Origin: Clostridia bacterium
GTDB lineage: Bacteria > Bacillota > Clostridia > Christensenellales > UBA1242
DNA: 15,149 nucleotides
Reading direction: 5' to 3'
NCBI GenBank assembly: GCA_017473795.1
Contig: JAFUJE010000043.1
Span: 1 to 15,149 of the forward strand
Part shown: one piece after another, positions 5,939 through 14,003 of the stretch
Layout of the letters: each line of letters opens with the position of its first letter
Position numbering within the stretch: position 1 is the first letter of the stretch
Made by a program: the position numbers and the translations under genes
The notes under the pieces: model-generated
Database searches by the model: none
The model's input: the letters and a program-made list of their open reading frames with translations, nothing else
What the model was told of the DNA's origin: nothing

Positions 5939-6424
5939 ATGGGTTCAAAATCTAAACGCAGGCACGCACAAAAGCAATACAACCGGGCACAAAACAAAGC
6001 CCCGCTCCCAGTTGCTGCCGACGCAGCGGTTGATAACCAAACCGCCGATATCACAGCGGAAACAATGTCACCCATTATGACACCCAAAGAATTCCGCAAA
6101 GCAGCGAAAGAACGTGCAAAGCAAGAAAAACTTTTGAAAAAAGAAAAAGCTAAAAAAGCAGCGGAAAAACCCAAAGAAAAAAAAGAAAAGAAACCATTTT
6201 GGTTAATTCGTTTCTTCAAATGGATTGGACGTAGCACGGCCAGCGTTTTTAGCGAATTAAAAAAAGTCCATTGGCCAACATTCAAACAAGTCTGCAAATC
6301 AACCGGTATTGTTTTAGGCATTGTCCTACTTTTCGGTATTCTTTTATTAGTAATGTGGATTGTGTTTGGTTTGTTACATTATTTATTACTCAATGGCAGT
6401 CTGTCTGGCTGGACAATCTTATAA
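5939..6424 (+). CDS. secE: Preprotein translocase subunit SecE with long charged N-terminal extension
   Basis: SecE clamps the SecY channel in the cytoplasmic membrane. The conserved core is at the C-terminal end: FFKWIGRSTASVFSELKKVHWPTFKQV (about 102-128, containing the diagnostic ELKKVxWP at 106-113), then one membrane helix (about 129-152). The protein has 161 residues, whereas single-helix SecE proteins are commonly about 60-75. The excess is a hydrophilic N-terminus of some 90 residues: a basic first 20, an alanine- and acid-containing middle, and a lysine/alanine/glutamate stretch at 55-86 predicted to be helical and highly positive. Such extensions occur in some lineages; their role is not known to me. 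GGAG eight bases before the ATG supports the start. It is eight bases from rpmG and nine from nusG. Confidence 0.93.
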   Translation: MGSKSKRRHAQKQYNRAQNKAPLPVAADAAVDNQTADITAETMSPIMTPKEFRKAAKERAKQEKLLKKEKAKKAAEKPKEKKEKKPFWLIRFFKWIGRSTASVFSELKKVHWPTFKQVCKSTGIVLGIVLLFGILLLVMWIVFGLLHYLLLNGSLSGWTIL

Positions 6425-6433
6425 GGAGGATTT

Positions 6434-7057
6434 ATGGAAGAGAACACAAATATGACGGAAAATACAATCGCTCAAGAATTGGCGAATGATATGCCACCAG
6501 AATTGAAAGTTGCCGGCAACCAACGTCGTGACAGTGAAGCACGCTGGTATGTGTTACACACTTTTAATGGTTACGAAGCGGTAGCCGAAGACAACTTGAA
6601 AAAAGTTATCGAAAAATATCACTTGGAAGACCGTGTCTTGGAAATTTTCATTCCCACCGAAGACATTATGACGGAAAAGAAAGACGGCACCAAAATGATT
6701 AAAAGTCAACACAGTATGCCAACTTACATTTTTGTTAAAATGATTTACGGTGACGACATCTGGCATACCATTACCCGTACCCGTGGCATCACTGGTTTCG
6801 TTGGACCAAAAGGACGTCCACTTCCCTTGTCGAACGCTGACGTTATGAAGATGCGCTTAGAACGTAAAATCAACGCTAAAGTTGCTTTCGAAGTTGACGA
6901 CGTTGTAACCATCATCGACGGTCCATTAATGGGACAAACCGCCAAGATTACTAACGTTGACGCTGCTAACCACAAAATCACCGTTATGGTTAATATGTTT
7001 GGCCGCAGTAACAAAGTTGAATTGCACACCAGCCAAATCAAAGCCTTGGAACAATAA
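6434..7057 (+). CDS. nusG: Transcription termination/antitermination factor NusG
   Basis: NusG binds the RNA polymerase clamp through its NGN domain, and ribosomal protein S10 or Rho through its KOW domain. In Bacillota it also promotes pausing and intrinsic termination. The NGN domain starts at about residue 37 (ARWYVLHTFNGYEAVAEDNL) and includes PTEDIMTEKKDG, SMPTYIFVKM and TRGITGFVGPKGRPLPLS. The KOW motif lies in DDVVTIIDGPLMGQTAKITNVD near 155-176, and the end KVELHTSQIKALE is typical. The 207 residues include an acidic 36-residue N-terminal extension. The start follows AAGGAGG (overlapping the secE stop) by four bases, slightly close. The gene is normally followed by rplK-rplA; here a terminator follows directly. 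Confidence 0.97.
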   Translation: MEENTNMTENTIAQELANDMPPELKVAGNQRRDSEARWYVLHTFNGYEAVAEDNLKKVIEKYHLEDRVLEIFIPTEDIMTEKKDGTKMIKSQHSMPTYIFVKMIYGDDIWHTITRTRGITGFVGPKGRPLPLSNADVMKMRLERKINAKVAFEVDDVVTIIDGPLMGQTAKITNVDAANHKITVMVNMFGRSNKVELHTSQIKALEQ

Positions 7058-7077
7058 GCCACAACAAACTATCAAAC

Positions 7078-7110
7078 AAAAAGAGTATCTTCCACGGTAC
7101 TCTTTTTTTT
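7078..7110. terminator. Intrinsic terminator of rpmG-secE-nusG
   Basis: AGAGTA (7082-7087) pairs with TACTCT (7098-7103). The stem extends by A-T pairs at its base and TC/GG at its top, followed by an eight-T run (7103-7110) on the plus strand. On the minus strand five T follow, so it may also back up the clpX terminator. It lies 20 bases after the nusG stop. Confidence 0.85.
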
Positions 7111-7115
7111 GCATT

Positions 7116-7153
7116 AAAAAAGGCTTAGTCTGTTTCTAAGCCTTTAATTTTTT
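7116..7153. terminator. Terminator of the recJ-to-clpX gene train
   Basis: A perfect ten-base-pair stem, AAAGGCTTAG (7119-7128) with CTAAGCCTTT (7136-7145), has a seven-base loop. On the minus strand six T follow, about 15 bases after the clpX stop. On the plus strand the stem is followed by AA and six T, so it can act in both directions, backing up the neighbouring nusG terminator. Confidence 0.88.
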
Positions 7154-7160
7154 CCCATGA

Positions 7161-8504
7161 TTATGCCGAAGTTGCGGTCAATGACTTTGCGGTCTTGGTT
7201 TTACTTTCCGCTTTTTTTGCTGTCGACGCTTTTTCGGTTGTTGCTTCGACGGCAGGCTTCTCCGCATGAACAATTTTCGGCTTTGTCACCTTGTTAATGA
7301 CATCAGCATTAATGATAATTTTATCAATGGTTTTATCCGCAGGCGTCGCATACATCACATCTAACAAAGCGTCTTCCAAAATGGTACGTAAACCACGGGC
7401 GCCGGTCTTCAATTCCAACGCTAAATCCGCCACACGTTCAATGGCATCTTTGGTAATTTCCAATTTAACGTTATCCAAGGAAAACATTTTGACAAATTGT
7501 TTTACCAGTGCGTTTTTCGGTTGGGTCATAATTTTAATCAAAGCCTCTTTATCCAACGCTTCCAAACCAACAACAACCGGCACACGTCCCACAAATTCCG
7601 GAATAATCCCAAACTTAACCAAATCAACTGGACTAACTTTTTTAATGTCCGAAATTGCCGCTGATTCGTCGGTGTTGTTTTTTAACTCGGCACCAAAACC
7701 CAAACCTGAACCATTCATACGTGCCGAAACAATTTTTTCCAAACCAACAAAGGCACCACCCACAATAAACAAGATGTTGGAAGTATCAATTTGGATACAT
7801 TCTTGGCTCGGGTGTTTACGTCCACCTTGTGGCGGAACATTAGCCACAGTACCTTCGATAATTTTCAATAAAGACTGTTGTACGCCTTCACCCGACACGT
7901 CACGAGTAATACTGCGGTTTTCACCTTTCTTGGCAATCTTATCAATTTCGTCGACGTAAACAATCCCACGTTGTGCTTTTTCCACATCGTAGTCACAGTT
8001 CTGCAACAATTTCAATAAGATGTTTTCAACGTCCTCACCCACGTAACCCGCTTCGGTCAAAGTCGTGGCGTCGGCAATTGCAAACGGAACGTCCAAAATA
8101 CGTGCTAAATTTTTGGCTAACAAAGTCTTTCCCGAGCCCGTGGGTCCAATCATTAAAATGTTGCTTTTTTCCAATTCGACATCGTCCGGCTTACGGTCTT
8201 TCTTTTTACTGTGCTTTAAATATTGATTGTAATTAATCCGTTTGTAATGATTATACACCGCCACAGACAAAGTTTTTTTGGCTTCGTCTTGACCAATGAT
8301 ATATTCGTCCAACTTCGCTTTGATTACCGCTGGTGGTAATAACACCAAGTCAGCTGGCGTGGTATGTTCACGGTGTGCTAACAAAACATCAGCACAAGCC
8401 TCAATACAGTACTCACAAATATAAGCCGACCCAGTGGGACTGCCAATAATTTTTTTTACTTCACGGCTACTACGACCGCAAAAACTACATAAAGCGTTGT
8501 TCAT
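7161..8504 (-). CDS. clpX: ATP-dependent Clp protease ATP-binding subunit ClpX
   Basis: ClpX is an AAA+ unfoldase that feeds tagged or misfolded proteins into ClpP. The N-terminal zinc-binding domain has Cys6, Cys9, Cys30 and Cys33. Walker A GPTGSGKT is at 120-127, the substrate-gripping pore loop GYVG at 153-156, and the Walker B acid pair at 185-186 (VYVDEIDKI). The RKH-type loop is GGRKHPSQE. The ClpP-docking loop reads SGLGFGAEL, so its tripeptide is LGF rather than the common IGF. The sensor region [19 protein letters not shown] is present. The 447 residues exceed the usual 420 or so because of a C-terminal tail of about 40 residues rich in Ala, Lys, Thr and Ser. AGGAGG lies six bases before the ATG. 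It is the last gene of the tig-clpP-clpX block. Confidence 0.96.
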   Translation of the reverse strand: MNNALCSFCGRSSREVKKIIGSPTGSAYICEYCIEACADVLLAHREHTTPADLVLLPPAVIKAKLDEYIIGQDEAKKTLSVAVYNHYKRINYNQYLKHSKKKDRKPDDVELEKSNILMIGPTGSGKTLLAKNLARILDVPFAIADATTLTEAGYVGEDVENILLKLLQNCDYDVEKAQRGIVYVDEIDKIAKKGENRSITRDVSGEGVQQSLLKIIEGTVANVPPQGGRKHPSQECIQIDTSNILFIVGGAFVGLEKIVSARMNGSGLGFGAELKNNTDESAAISDIKKVSPVDLVKFGIIPEFVGRVPVVVGLEALDKEALIKIMTQPKNALVKQFVKMFSLDNVKLEITKDAIERVADLALELKTGARGLRTILEDALLDVMYATPADKTIDKIIINADVINKVTKPKIVHAEKPAVEATTEKASTAKKAESKTKTAKSLTATSA

Positions 8505-8516
8505 AACACCTCCTTT

Positions 8517-8563
8517 GGGAAACCGCTTTAATTGTAAGTTTCCCCTTAACCAATCCGATTATA
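8517..8563 (-). promoter_or_regulatory. clpP-clpX spacer: possible internal promoter and leader hairpin
   Basis: The 71-base gap holds a consensus TATAAT on the minus strand (8563-8558) but no good -35 at the right distance, so an internal clpX promoter is only possible. Downstream, GGGAAAC (complement of 8544-8538) pairs with GTTTCCC (complement of 8523-8517), seven base pairs with a 14-base loop, ending just before the clpX AGGAGG. There is no T-run, so this is not a terminator. I see no CIRCE or CtsR-type operator. Confidence 0.3.
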
Positions 8564-8575
8564 CTTAAACTGTTT

Positions 8576-9157
8576 TTAACCACGTTTAGTAAATACTTGA
8601 TCTACTAAACCGTATGCTTTCGCTACGTCAGCGGTCATATAGTGATCACGTTCACAATCAGCCGCAACTTGCTCTAAAGACTTACCACAGTTGTCAGCCA
8701 AAATTTTGGTTAAGCGTTTTTTCAAATGCAAAATGTGCTCCGCTTGAATTTGAATATCCGTCGCTTGACCTTGCGTGCCACCTAACGGTTGATGAATCAT
8801 AATTTCACTGTTTGCCAAAGCATAACGTTTTCCTTTCGCACCGGCTGCCAACAAGAAAGCACCCATAGAAGCCGCCATCCCGACACAAATTGTTGACACA
8901 TCACACTTGATGTATTGCATCGTATCGTAAATTGCGAAACCATCGGTCACCGAGCCCCCAGGGCTGTTGATATACAAAGAAATGTCTTTGTTCGGGTCTT
9001 TGGCTTCCAAATAAATCAACTGAGCCACAACCAAGTTAGCCGACTGTGCATTAACTTCGCCATTCAAAAAGATGATACGGTCTTCCAATAAGCGACTGTA
9101 GATATCATAACTACGTTCGCCGTTTGCGGTTTGATCAACCACCATTGGAATTAGCAT
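8576..9157 (-). CDS. clpP: ATP-dependent Clp protease proteolytic subunit ClpP
   Basis: ClpP is a serine peptidase forming the tetradecameric chamber that degrades proteins unfolded by ClpX. The catalytic triad is visible: Ser97 in [11 protein letters not shown], His122 in IMIHQPLGG and Asp171 in ERDHYM. The N-terminus [31 protein letters not shown] and the oligomerisation segment [19 protein letters not shown] are standard, and the length of 193 residues is typical. The start overlaps the end of tig by seven bases, with GAGGGGG correctly placed inside tig, so the two are translationally coupled. Identification is secure. Confidence 0.97.
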   Translation of the reverse strand: MLIPMVVDQTANGERSYDIYSRLLEDRIIFLNGEVNAQSANLVVAQLIYLEAKDPNKDISLYINSPGGSVTDGFAIYDTMQYIKCDVSTICVGMAASMGAFLLAAGAKGKRYALANSEIMIHQPLGGTQGQATDIQIQAEHILHLKKRLTKILADNCGKSLEQVAADCERDHYMTADVAKAYGLVDQVFTKRG

Positions 9158-10317
9158 ATTTTGTTCCCCCTCTTTAAGAATATGGACAAATTCTCAAATT
9201 GTTTTTGTCGGTCTTTGTCGGACAATTGTTCTTTTTCGACGATTGCGTCCATGACTAAACGCATCTTTACTTGTTTAGCCGCAATTTCGTGATATTCGTC
9301 GTGAATTTTTTCGGCAGTTGTTCCCATGAATTGAGCATACATTTCCAAGGTCGCACCTTGCGCTGCCAATTTATGTTCCATATCATGCAACATCGCATGA
9401 GCGTGGTCATGAATCATTTTTTCTGGAATTTCTACTTTCGCATTATCCATAATTGCTTCGAACAATTTTTCTTCGTCAGCGTATTCGGCTTGCTTAGTCG
9501 CCTGTTCGGTTAATTTTTTTAAGATATCTTCTTTAAAGGCTTTCATGTTATCGAATTCAGAAACTTCTTTCGCAAACTCATCATCCAAAGCCGGCATTTC
9601 TTTAATCATGATATTGTGCAAAGTAACTTCGAATTTTGCTTTCGCATTTTTCAAATCTTCCACGTGATAGTTTGCCGGGAAAGTAACATTAACATCACGG
9701 CTCTCACCCATTTTCATACCAACCAATTGGTCTTCAAAATTATCAATGAAACTGTGGCTGCCAATTTCTAATTCGTAATTTTGTGCGGTAACACCTTCAA
9801 AGTATTTACCATCAACACTACCCTTAAAATCAATCACAGCAATATCACCGTTAGCCACAGCATGGTCTTTATCGGCTGCTACTTGTTTTGCACGGGTTGC
9901 TTGTAAACGACTTAAGTAGTCCTTAACTTCTTTGTCACCAACCTTAACTTCGGTTTTCTTAATTTCTAAACCGGTATATTGTCCTAAAGTTACTTCTGGT
10001 TCAACGTCACATTTTGCGGTTAATTTAATACCACCTTCTGCGGTAAATTCAAAATCCAAATGTGGATAATCAATCAACTTTAATTCGTTGCCAAAGTTAT
10101 CCGCAAACAAATCTTGCATTGCTTCTTCCATGAAGATACCTGCACCATATTGTTGTTCCACCATTTTGCGTGGCGCTTTTCCTGCACGGAAACCGGCAAC
10201 CTTGTATTTACCAGCATTTTTTTTGTAAGCGTTTTCAATTGCGCTTTCCCATTCAGTTTTGTTGAAGGTCATTACGACCGTCGCTTGATTTTTTTGTTTT
10301 GTAATTTTTTTATCCAT
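9151..10317 (-). CDS. tig: Trigger factor (ribosome-associated chaperone and prolyl isomerase)
   Basis: Trigger factor docks at the ribosomal exit tunnel beside L23 and shelters nascent chains. The ribosome-binding signature GFRAGKAP spans residues 42-49. An FKBP-type prolyl isomerase domain follows at about 150-245 ([19 protein letters not shown], then [20 protein letters not shown]). The rest is the helical C-terminal substrate cradle, ending in a lysine-rich tail. The 388 residues are somewhat shorter than the usual 420-450, the difference lying in the C-terminal part. The ATG at 10317 gives a normal N-terminus, but its Shine-Dalgarno is poor: AAGG about 13 bases upstream, which could pair with CCTT directly before the ATG. 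It lies 19 bases after an unknown membrane-protein gene and overlaps clpP. Confidence 0.95.
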   Translation of the reverse strand: MDKKITKQKNQATVVMTFNKTEWESAIENAYKKNAGKYKVAGFRAGKAPRKMVEQQYGAGIFMEEAMQDLFADNFGNELKLIDYPHLDFEFTAEGGIKLTAKCDVEPEVTLGQYTGLEIKKTEVKVGDKEVKDYLSRLQATRAKQVAADKDHAVANGDIAVIDFKGSVDGKYFEGVTAQNYELEIGSHSFIDNFEDQLVGMKMGESRDVNVTFPANYHVEDLKNAKAKFEVTLHNIMIKEMPALDDEFAKEVSEFDNMKAFKEDILKKLTEQATKQAEYADEEKLFEAIMDNAKVEIPEKMIHDHAHAMLHDMEHKLAAQGATLEMYAQFMGTTAEKIHDEYHEIAAKQVKMRLVMDAIVEKEQLSDKDRQKQFENLSIFLKRGNKIC

Positions 10318-10336
10318 AAGGAATATTTTACCTTAT

Positions 10337-10813
10337 TTAGACCCCCAATAGCAAGGAAAATAACGCAATCACAACAAATACCTTAAAAATAATTGTCCAC
10401 ACGTAAGCTCGTTTCTTACGTTTTAAATAGCGGTTTTCTTCATCACTAAACGTCGCAGTCATGACCACATTTTCACCCGCTGTTTGCTTTTCATAGATAG
10501 ACTTCAGATGTTCGTATTGAATATCCCGCATCTTTTTCAAAAAGAAATAACGAGATTGCATACTATCCCACAAAGTTCCTACGCCGGCAACCAGCAAAGC
10601 AATCGCCTCAGCAATGCGCAGAACAAAAATTATTTGCGCCAAAAAATATTGCATTTCACCGTCAGTCGAAAAAATTAAAACCACCCGGCAAACACAGTCA
10701 ATCATCAAAGTCAAAATCGTCGCAACTAAACCCCAAAAGAAAATTTTACGACCCTGATTGGCCGTAAAATAATCCTTTATCTTGGTAAATGCGTTTTGGA
10801 AAAATTGCTTCAT
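10337..10813 (-). CDS. Unknown membrane protein, 158 residues, three predicted helices
   Basis: I do not recognise this family. The cytoplasm-like N-terminus is basic and aromatic (KQFFQNAFTKIKDYF). Predicted membrane helices lie at about 24-49, 55-82 and 137-157. The loop between helices 2 and 3 (83-136) is hydrophilic and charged, with MRDIQYEHLKSIYEKQ and a DEENRYLKRKKRA segment just before the last helix; by the positive-inside rule this loop should be cytoplasmic. There is no signal peptide and no catalytic motif that I can see. It follows the 94-residue membrane protein by two bases without a clear Shine-Dalgarno, suggesting translational coupling, and precedes tig by 19 bases. Base and codon composition resemble the neighbours, so I treat it as a native gene. 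Function unknown. Confidence 0.8.
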   Translation of the reverse strand: MKQFFQNAFTKIKDYFTANQGRKIFFWGLVATILTLMIDCVCRVVLIFSTDGEMQYFLAQIIFVLRIAEAIALLVAGVGTLWDSMQSRYFFLKKMRDIQYEHLKSIYEKQTAGENVVMTATFSDEENRYLKRKKRAYVWTIIFKVFVVIALFSLLLGV

Positions 10814-10815
10814 TT

Positions 10816-11100
10816 TTATTTAAAACGAATGTTCATATTGCCCAAAACCAAGAAGACCACGATTAACACAACAGCGACTACCCAAACGGCTAACCACCAT
10901 CCGCCACGTGAGCGTGCATAACCGAACGAGTGGCAAGCCACTACAATGTACGCCAAAACTTCAGCCAAAAGTTTTACGGCACTAACAACTTGAGCGGTTA
11001 AACCTACCATTTCAAAAATCCATGATAGTAACAACACAAGACCAACACCCACAATTGACAAGTATGACAACACGTTCAAAATGCTGTTTCTTGATGACAT
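10816..11100 (-). CDS. Unknown small membrane protein, 94 residues, three predicted helices
   Basis: I do not assign this to a named family. Helices are predicted at about 8-29, 38-58 and 68-88, separated by very short turns; YARSRGG between helices 2 and 3 should face the cytoplasm. It is strongly hydrophobic (Val, Leu, Ile) with no conserved charged residue inside the helices apart from Lys43 and Glu47 in helix 2. AGGAGG lies nine bases before the ATG, at the end of rluD, so the gene is very likely expressed. It sits 13 bases after rluD and two bases before the 158-residue membrane protein, so the two are probably made together and could interact. Function unknown. Confidence 0.8.
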   Translation of the reverse strand: MSSRNSILNVLSYLSIVGVGLVLLLSWIFEMVGLTAQVVSAVKLLAEVLAYIVVACHSFGYARSRGGWWLAVWVVAVVLIVVFLVLGNMNIRFK

Positions 11101-11113
11101 TTGATTTTACCTC

Positions 11114-11950
11114 CTATGCTAAATGATAGCATTTATCCCGAGCCTCGGCAAACTCTTTTGTCGGCGGAATTTCGACATGAATCGCCTGTCCGGTAATCGG
11201 ATGTGTAAAATCCAAACGTACGGCTTCCAGCATTTGCCCCTGACCACTGTTGTATTCCGGGTCACCCAGAATCGGATGATGAATCGCTTTGCAGTGCACC
11301 CGAATTTGGTGTGTGCGTCCTGTTTCCAAAGTAAACTCGCACCACGTATGGCGTGCATAGTTTTCCAAGACTTTCAAATGCGTTATCGCCCGACGTCCAC
11401 CCTGCTGTGTGACGGTAAAAATTGTACGGTGTTGCGGATGACGTACAATATTTTTATCAATCGTCATATCATTGACAACTTTACCTTCTACCAATCCCCA
11501 GTACGTTCGTTGAATGGTGTGCTTTTCAAACATTTTGGCTAACAAGCCTTGACACGCCACCGTCTTGGCGACAATTAATAAACCCGCCGTGTTTTTGTCT
11601 AAACGGTGCACAATTCCTGCCCGCTCCAAATGTCCTTGTCCCCGTCCTAAAAGTGCATTTAACACAGTACCGCTCTTCACACCAGCGCCCGGATGTACCA
11701 CCATGCCCCGTGGTTTATTAATAACCATTAAATGCTCGTCTTCGTACACAACCACCAAAGGTAAATCCTCGGGTTCGGCGGTAACAGCGACCGGCTGTAA
11801 TGTTCCTGCTACAACATCAGAATCACGTAAATCATAACCCGCCTTAACTTGTTGCCCATTTACCGTAAAATCACCCCGCTTAATCGCCGCCACAATTTGA
11901 CTGCGGGTCACATCTGGATACAAAGCACATAAATACTTATCGAAACGCAA
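11114..11950 (-). CDS. rluD: RluA/RluD-family 23S rRNA pseudouridine synthase
   Basis: This enzyme isomerises uridines to pseudouridine in RNA. An N-terminal S4 RNA-binding domain (LRFDKYLCALYPDVTRSQIVAAIKRGDFTVNG) leads into the catalytic domain. The catalytic Asp is in GIVHRLDKNTAGL (Asp118 with this start); the usual TSG is TAG here. TGRTHQIRVHCKAIHHPILGDPEY is the family's second signature. The start is TTG in either case: TTG at 11962 is preceded directly by an in-frame TGA, while TTG at 11950 has GGAGGG (11960-11955) four bases upstream, and I choose the latter (278 residues). It overlaps lspA by 14 bases, the common Bacillota pairing. The S4 domain and context favour RluD over other RluA members, but the target uridines cannot be read from sequence. 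Confidence 0.88.
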   Translation of the reverse strand: MRFDKYLCALYPDVTRSQIVAAIKRGDFTVNGQQVKAGYDLRDSDVVAGTLQPVAVTAEPEDLPLVVVYEDEHLMVINKPRGMVVHPGAGVKSGTVLNALLGRGQGHLERAGIVHRLDKNTAGLLIVAKTVACQGLLAKMFEKHTIQRTYWGLVEGKVVNDMTIDKNIVRHPQHRTIFTVTQQGGRRAITHLKVLENYARHTWCEFTLETGRTHQIRVHCKAIHHPILGDPEYNSGQGQMLEAVRLDFTHPITGQAIHVEIPPTKEFAEARDKCYHLA

Positions 11951-12326
11951 CTTGCCCTCCAATCATCACGACGCCAATTACCAAAGCAATATCGGCCAAA
12001 TTATTTTTAAATAACACAAAATTGATAAAATCATGCACCGCACCACCAGTTAGCAAGCGGTCAATGGCATTACCTAACACGCCACCCAAAAACAAAGCCA
12101 TACCCACGGTAAACGAATATGACTTGCGTCGTGGCGTCCGACAATACCATACAGTCATGACAACCACGATGACAAAAGACAAAACCACCACCGCAATCCA
12201 CAGCCATGGCAGTTGAGCCCCTAACCCCCAAGCAATACCGGGGTTTAAAATTCCGTCAAAAGTAAATTTCGTGACCAAATCGGCCACCACCACCGCTACC
12301 AAGATACCGGCGAACAACCAAATCAT
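11937..12326 (-). CDS. lspA: Lipoprotein signal peptidase (signal peptidase II), shortened
   Basis: LspA is a membrane aspartyl protease that removes lipoprotein signal peptides after diacylglyceryl transfer. The conserved residues are present: Asp16 in ADLVTK, Asn28 in NPGIAWGL, the GN-x-x-DR block with catalytic Asp89 (GGVLGNAIDRLL), VHDFINF, and the second catalytic Asp112 in NNLADIALVIG. Four membrane helices are predicted. It has 129 residues instead of about 150-165. The loss is concentrated between Asp16 and Asn28, 12 residues apart, where E. coli LspA has about 31; this is the extracytoplasmic segment that forms much of the beta-cradle. The ATG overlaps the RNase J stop (ATGA), and the 3' end overlaps rluD. 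An active enzyme is likely, as all key residues remain. Confidence 0.88.
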   Translation of the reverse strand: MIWLFAGILVAVVVADLVTKFTFDGILNPGIAWGLGAQLPWLWIAVVVLSFVIVVVMTVWYCRTPRRKSYSFTVGMALFLGGVLGNAIDRLLTGGAVHDFINFVLFKNNLADIALVIGVVMIGGQVAFR

Positions 12327-13987
12327 TGACCAACCTTTTCCAACATTGAAACAACAATCGGACGACGGTTGAAATTCTTTTGGAAATAATTTTGGACATC
12401 TTTGCGAATTTGGTTACGGACATCATTAACATCGCTACCATTAAACGGCATCTTTTCTAAAGATTCCAATACCACACCACGCACATCGACAATCACTTTT
12501 TCTAATTCGTGAGCATACGCCAAACCTTTCATAATTACATCTGGTCCTGATAACAAATCGCCCGACTTACCATCATAGCCCAAACCGATAATACAAATAC
12601 CATCTTCAGCCAATGCTTGGCGGTCACGTAAAACCGAACTATCTACATCACCCGCACCAAAGCCATCAATTAAGCGTGAACCATGTGGTACCGAGCCAAC
12701 TTTCTTTAAGCCTGCTGCTGACAATTCCCAACATTCACCTAACTCTGGCATGTGAACATTACGTGCCGGCAATCCCATACGTTTTGCCAAATCACAGTGC
12801 TTCTTCAACATTTTATATTCACCATGAATCGGAATAAAATGGCGTGGACGTACTAAAGCATGAATAATCTTAATTTCTTCTTGGCAAGCATGACCCGAAA
12901 CGTGCACTGCTGCCAAACGTTCGTAAACAACTTCGCAACCACGATGCACTAAATTATTAACAACATCAGCTACCGCACCTTCATTTCCAGAAATGGGCGA
13001 CGCTGAGAAAATTACTGCATCATTCGGTCCCAAGTTAATCTGACCAAAATCACCGTTTGCCATACGGCTGAGTGCGGCGTTCGGTTCCCCTTGACTGCCG
13101 GTTAACAAGACTAAAACTTCTTCGTTTTTAAACGCATTAATTTTACTGATTTCAATAATGTTTTCCGGACGGGTTTTCATTTCACCCAACTTAATTGCAA
13201 TATCACTGACCGCAATCATACTGCGCCCCAAGAATGCCACTTTACGTTTGTATTTTTGGGCTAAGTCCAAAATTTGTTGCATACGATGTACGTTGGAAGC
13301 AAACGAAGTAATGAACATACGTTTGTCTTTGTATTGAGCAAATAATTCGTCCAAACGTTCACCGACGGTGGTTTCACTCATCGTAAAGCCTTCACGTTCA
13401 ATGTTGGTACTTTCACATAACATCAAAGCAACACCACGACGTCCGATTTCGGCAATCCGTGGTAAATCAATCGGCTGATTATCAACTGGAGTTAAATCAA
13501 TCTTCAAATCCCCACTGTGGAAAACCGTACCCAACGGCGTAGTAATCGCCACCGCAAAAGCCCCCGGAATCGAGTGGTTAACATGCACAAACTCCACTGA
13601 AAATTCGCCAATTTTTACTACTGCACGAGGACGCACTGCCACGGCTTTCACTTTCAAGCCTGCGTGTTCCCGTAATTTGTGTTCAATTAATCCCAAAGTC
13701 ATACGGCTGGCATAAATTGGTGCCGGTACTTCTTTCAAAGCGAATGGCAAACCACCGATATGGTCTTCGTGACCGTGAGTAATGATGTATCCTTTAACTT
13801 TGTGCTTGTTACGGATTAAGTAGGTAATGTCTTGCACAACCAAATCAATCCCCGGCATCTTTGCGTCGTCTGGGAAACCTAAGCCAGCATCGACAACAAT
13901 CATGTCATCGCCAAATTCGAAAACGGTCATGTTCTTACCGATTTCGCCTAATCCCCCCAAGAAACTAATTCTCAAATTTTTGCTCAT
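12323..13987 (-). CDS. rnj: Ribonuclease J
   Basis: RNase J combines 5'-to-3' exonuclease and endonuclease activity in mRNA decay and rRNA maturation. The metallo-beta-lactamase core has HxHxDH at 71-76 (THGHEDHIGG), after the FLGGLGEIGKNM opening that distinguishes RNase J from other members. The beta-CASP domain includes MFITSFASNVHRMQQ and HVSGHACQEEIK, and FIPIHGEYKML is the late metal-binding block. The C-terminal domain (about 450-554) is present, with RPIVVSMLEKVGQ at the end. Length of 554 is normal. AAGGAGAG precedes the ATG. J1 and J2 cannot be told apart here, so I give the neutral symbol. The gene is 16 bases after recJ and overlaps lspA by four bases. Confidence 0.95.
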   Translation of the reverse strand: MSKNLRISFLGGLGEIGKNMTVFEFGDDMIVVDAGLGFPDDAKMPGIDLVVQDITYLIRNKHKVKGYIITHGHEDHIGGLPFALKEVPAPIYASRMTLGLIEHKLREHAGLKVKAVAVRPRAVVKIGEFSVEFVHVNHSIPGAFAVAITTPLGTVFHSGDLKIDLTPVDNQPIDLPRIAEIGRRGVALMLCESTNIEREGFTMSETTVGERLDELFAQYKDKRMFITSFASNVHRMQQILDLAQKYKRKVAFLGRSMIAVSDIAIKLGEMKTRPENIIEISKINAFKNEEVLVLLTGSQGEPNAALSRMANGDFGQINLGPNDAVIFSASPISGNEGAVADVVNNLVHRGCEVVYERLAAVHVSGHACQEEIKIIHALVRPRHFIPIHGEYKMLKKHCDLAKRMGLPARNVHMPELGECWELSAAGLKKVGSVPHGSRLIDGFGAGDVDSSVLRDRQALAEDGICIIGLGYDGKSGDLLSGPDVIMKGLAYAHELEKVIVDVRGVVLESLEKMPFNGSDVNDVRNQIRKDVQNYFQKNFNRRPIVVSMLEKVGQ

Positions 13988-14003
13988 TTTCTCTCCTTCT
14001 TGT

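Noticed and set aside
5761..6321. Phe/Cys/Leu-rich minus-strand frame of 186 codons opposite rpmG and secE
   Set aside because: It arises from the complement of Lys/Glu-rich codons in secE, has no family resemblance and no ribosome binding site.
7291..7959. 222-codon plus-strand frame opposite clpX
   Set aside because: It is antisense to the conserved AAA+ core, with no recognisable motif or start signal.
8505..8575. CIRCE or CtsR heat-shock operator before clpX
   Set aside because: Neither the TTAGCACTC-type inverted repeat nor the GGTCAAA direct repeat is present.
11116..11132. ATGCTA/TAGCAT inverted repeat at the rluD stop codon
   Set aside because: Six base pairs without a T-run; too weak for a terminator and easily a chance palindrome.
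11123..11542. 139-codon plus-strand frame opposite rluD
   Set aside because: It is a shadow of the conserved pseudouridine synthase coding sequence without supporting signals.
12323..12325. Recoded TGA (tryptophan or glycine), as in some reduced lineages
   Set aside because: TGA ends pth and the RNase J gene exactly where the families end, and tryptophan is encoded by TGG in the genes checked.
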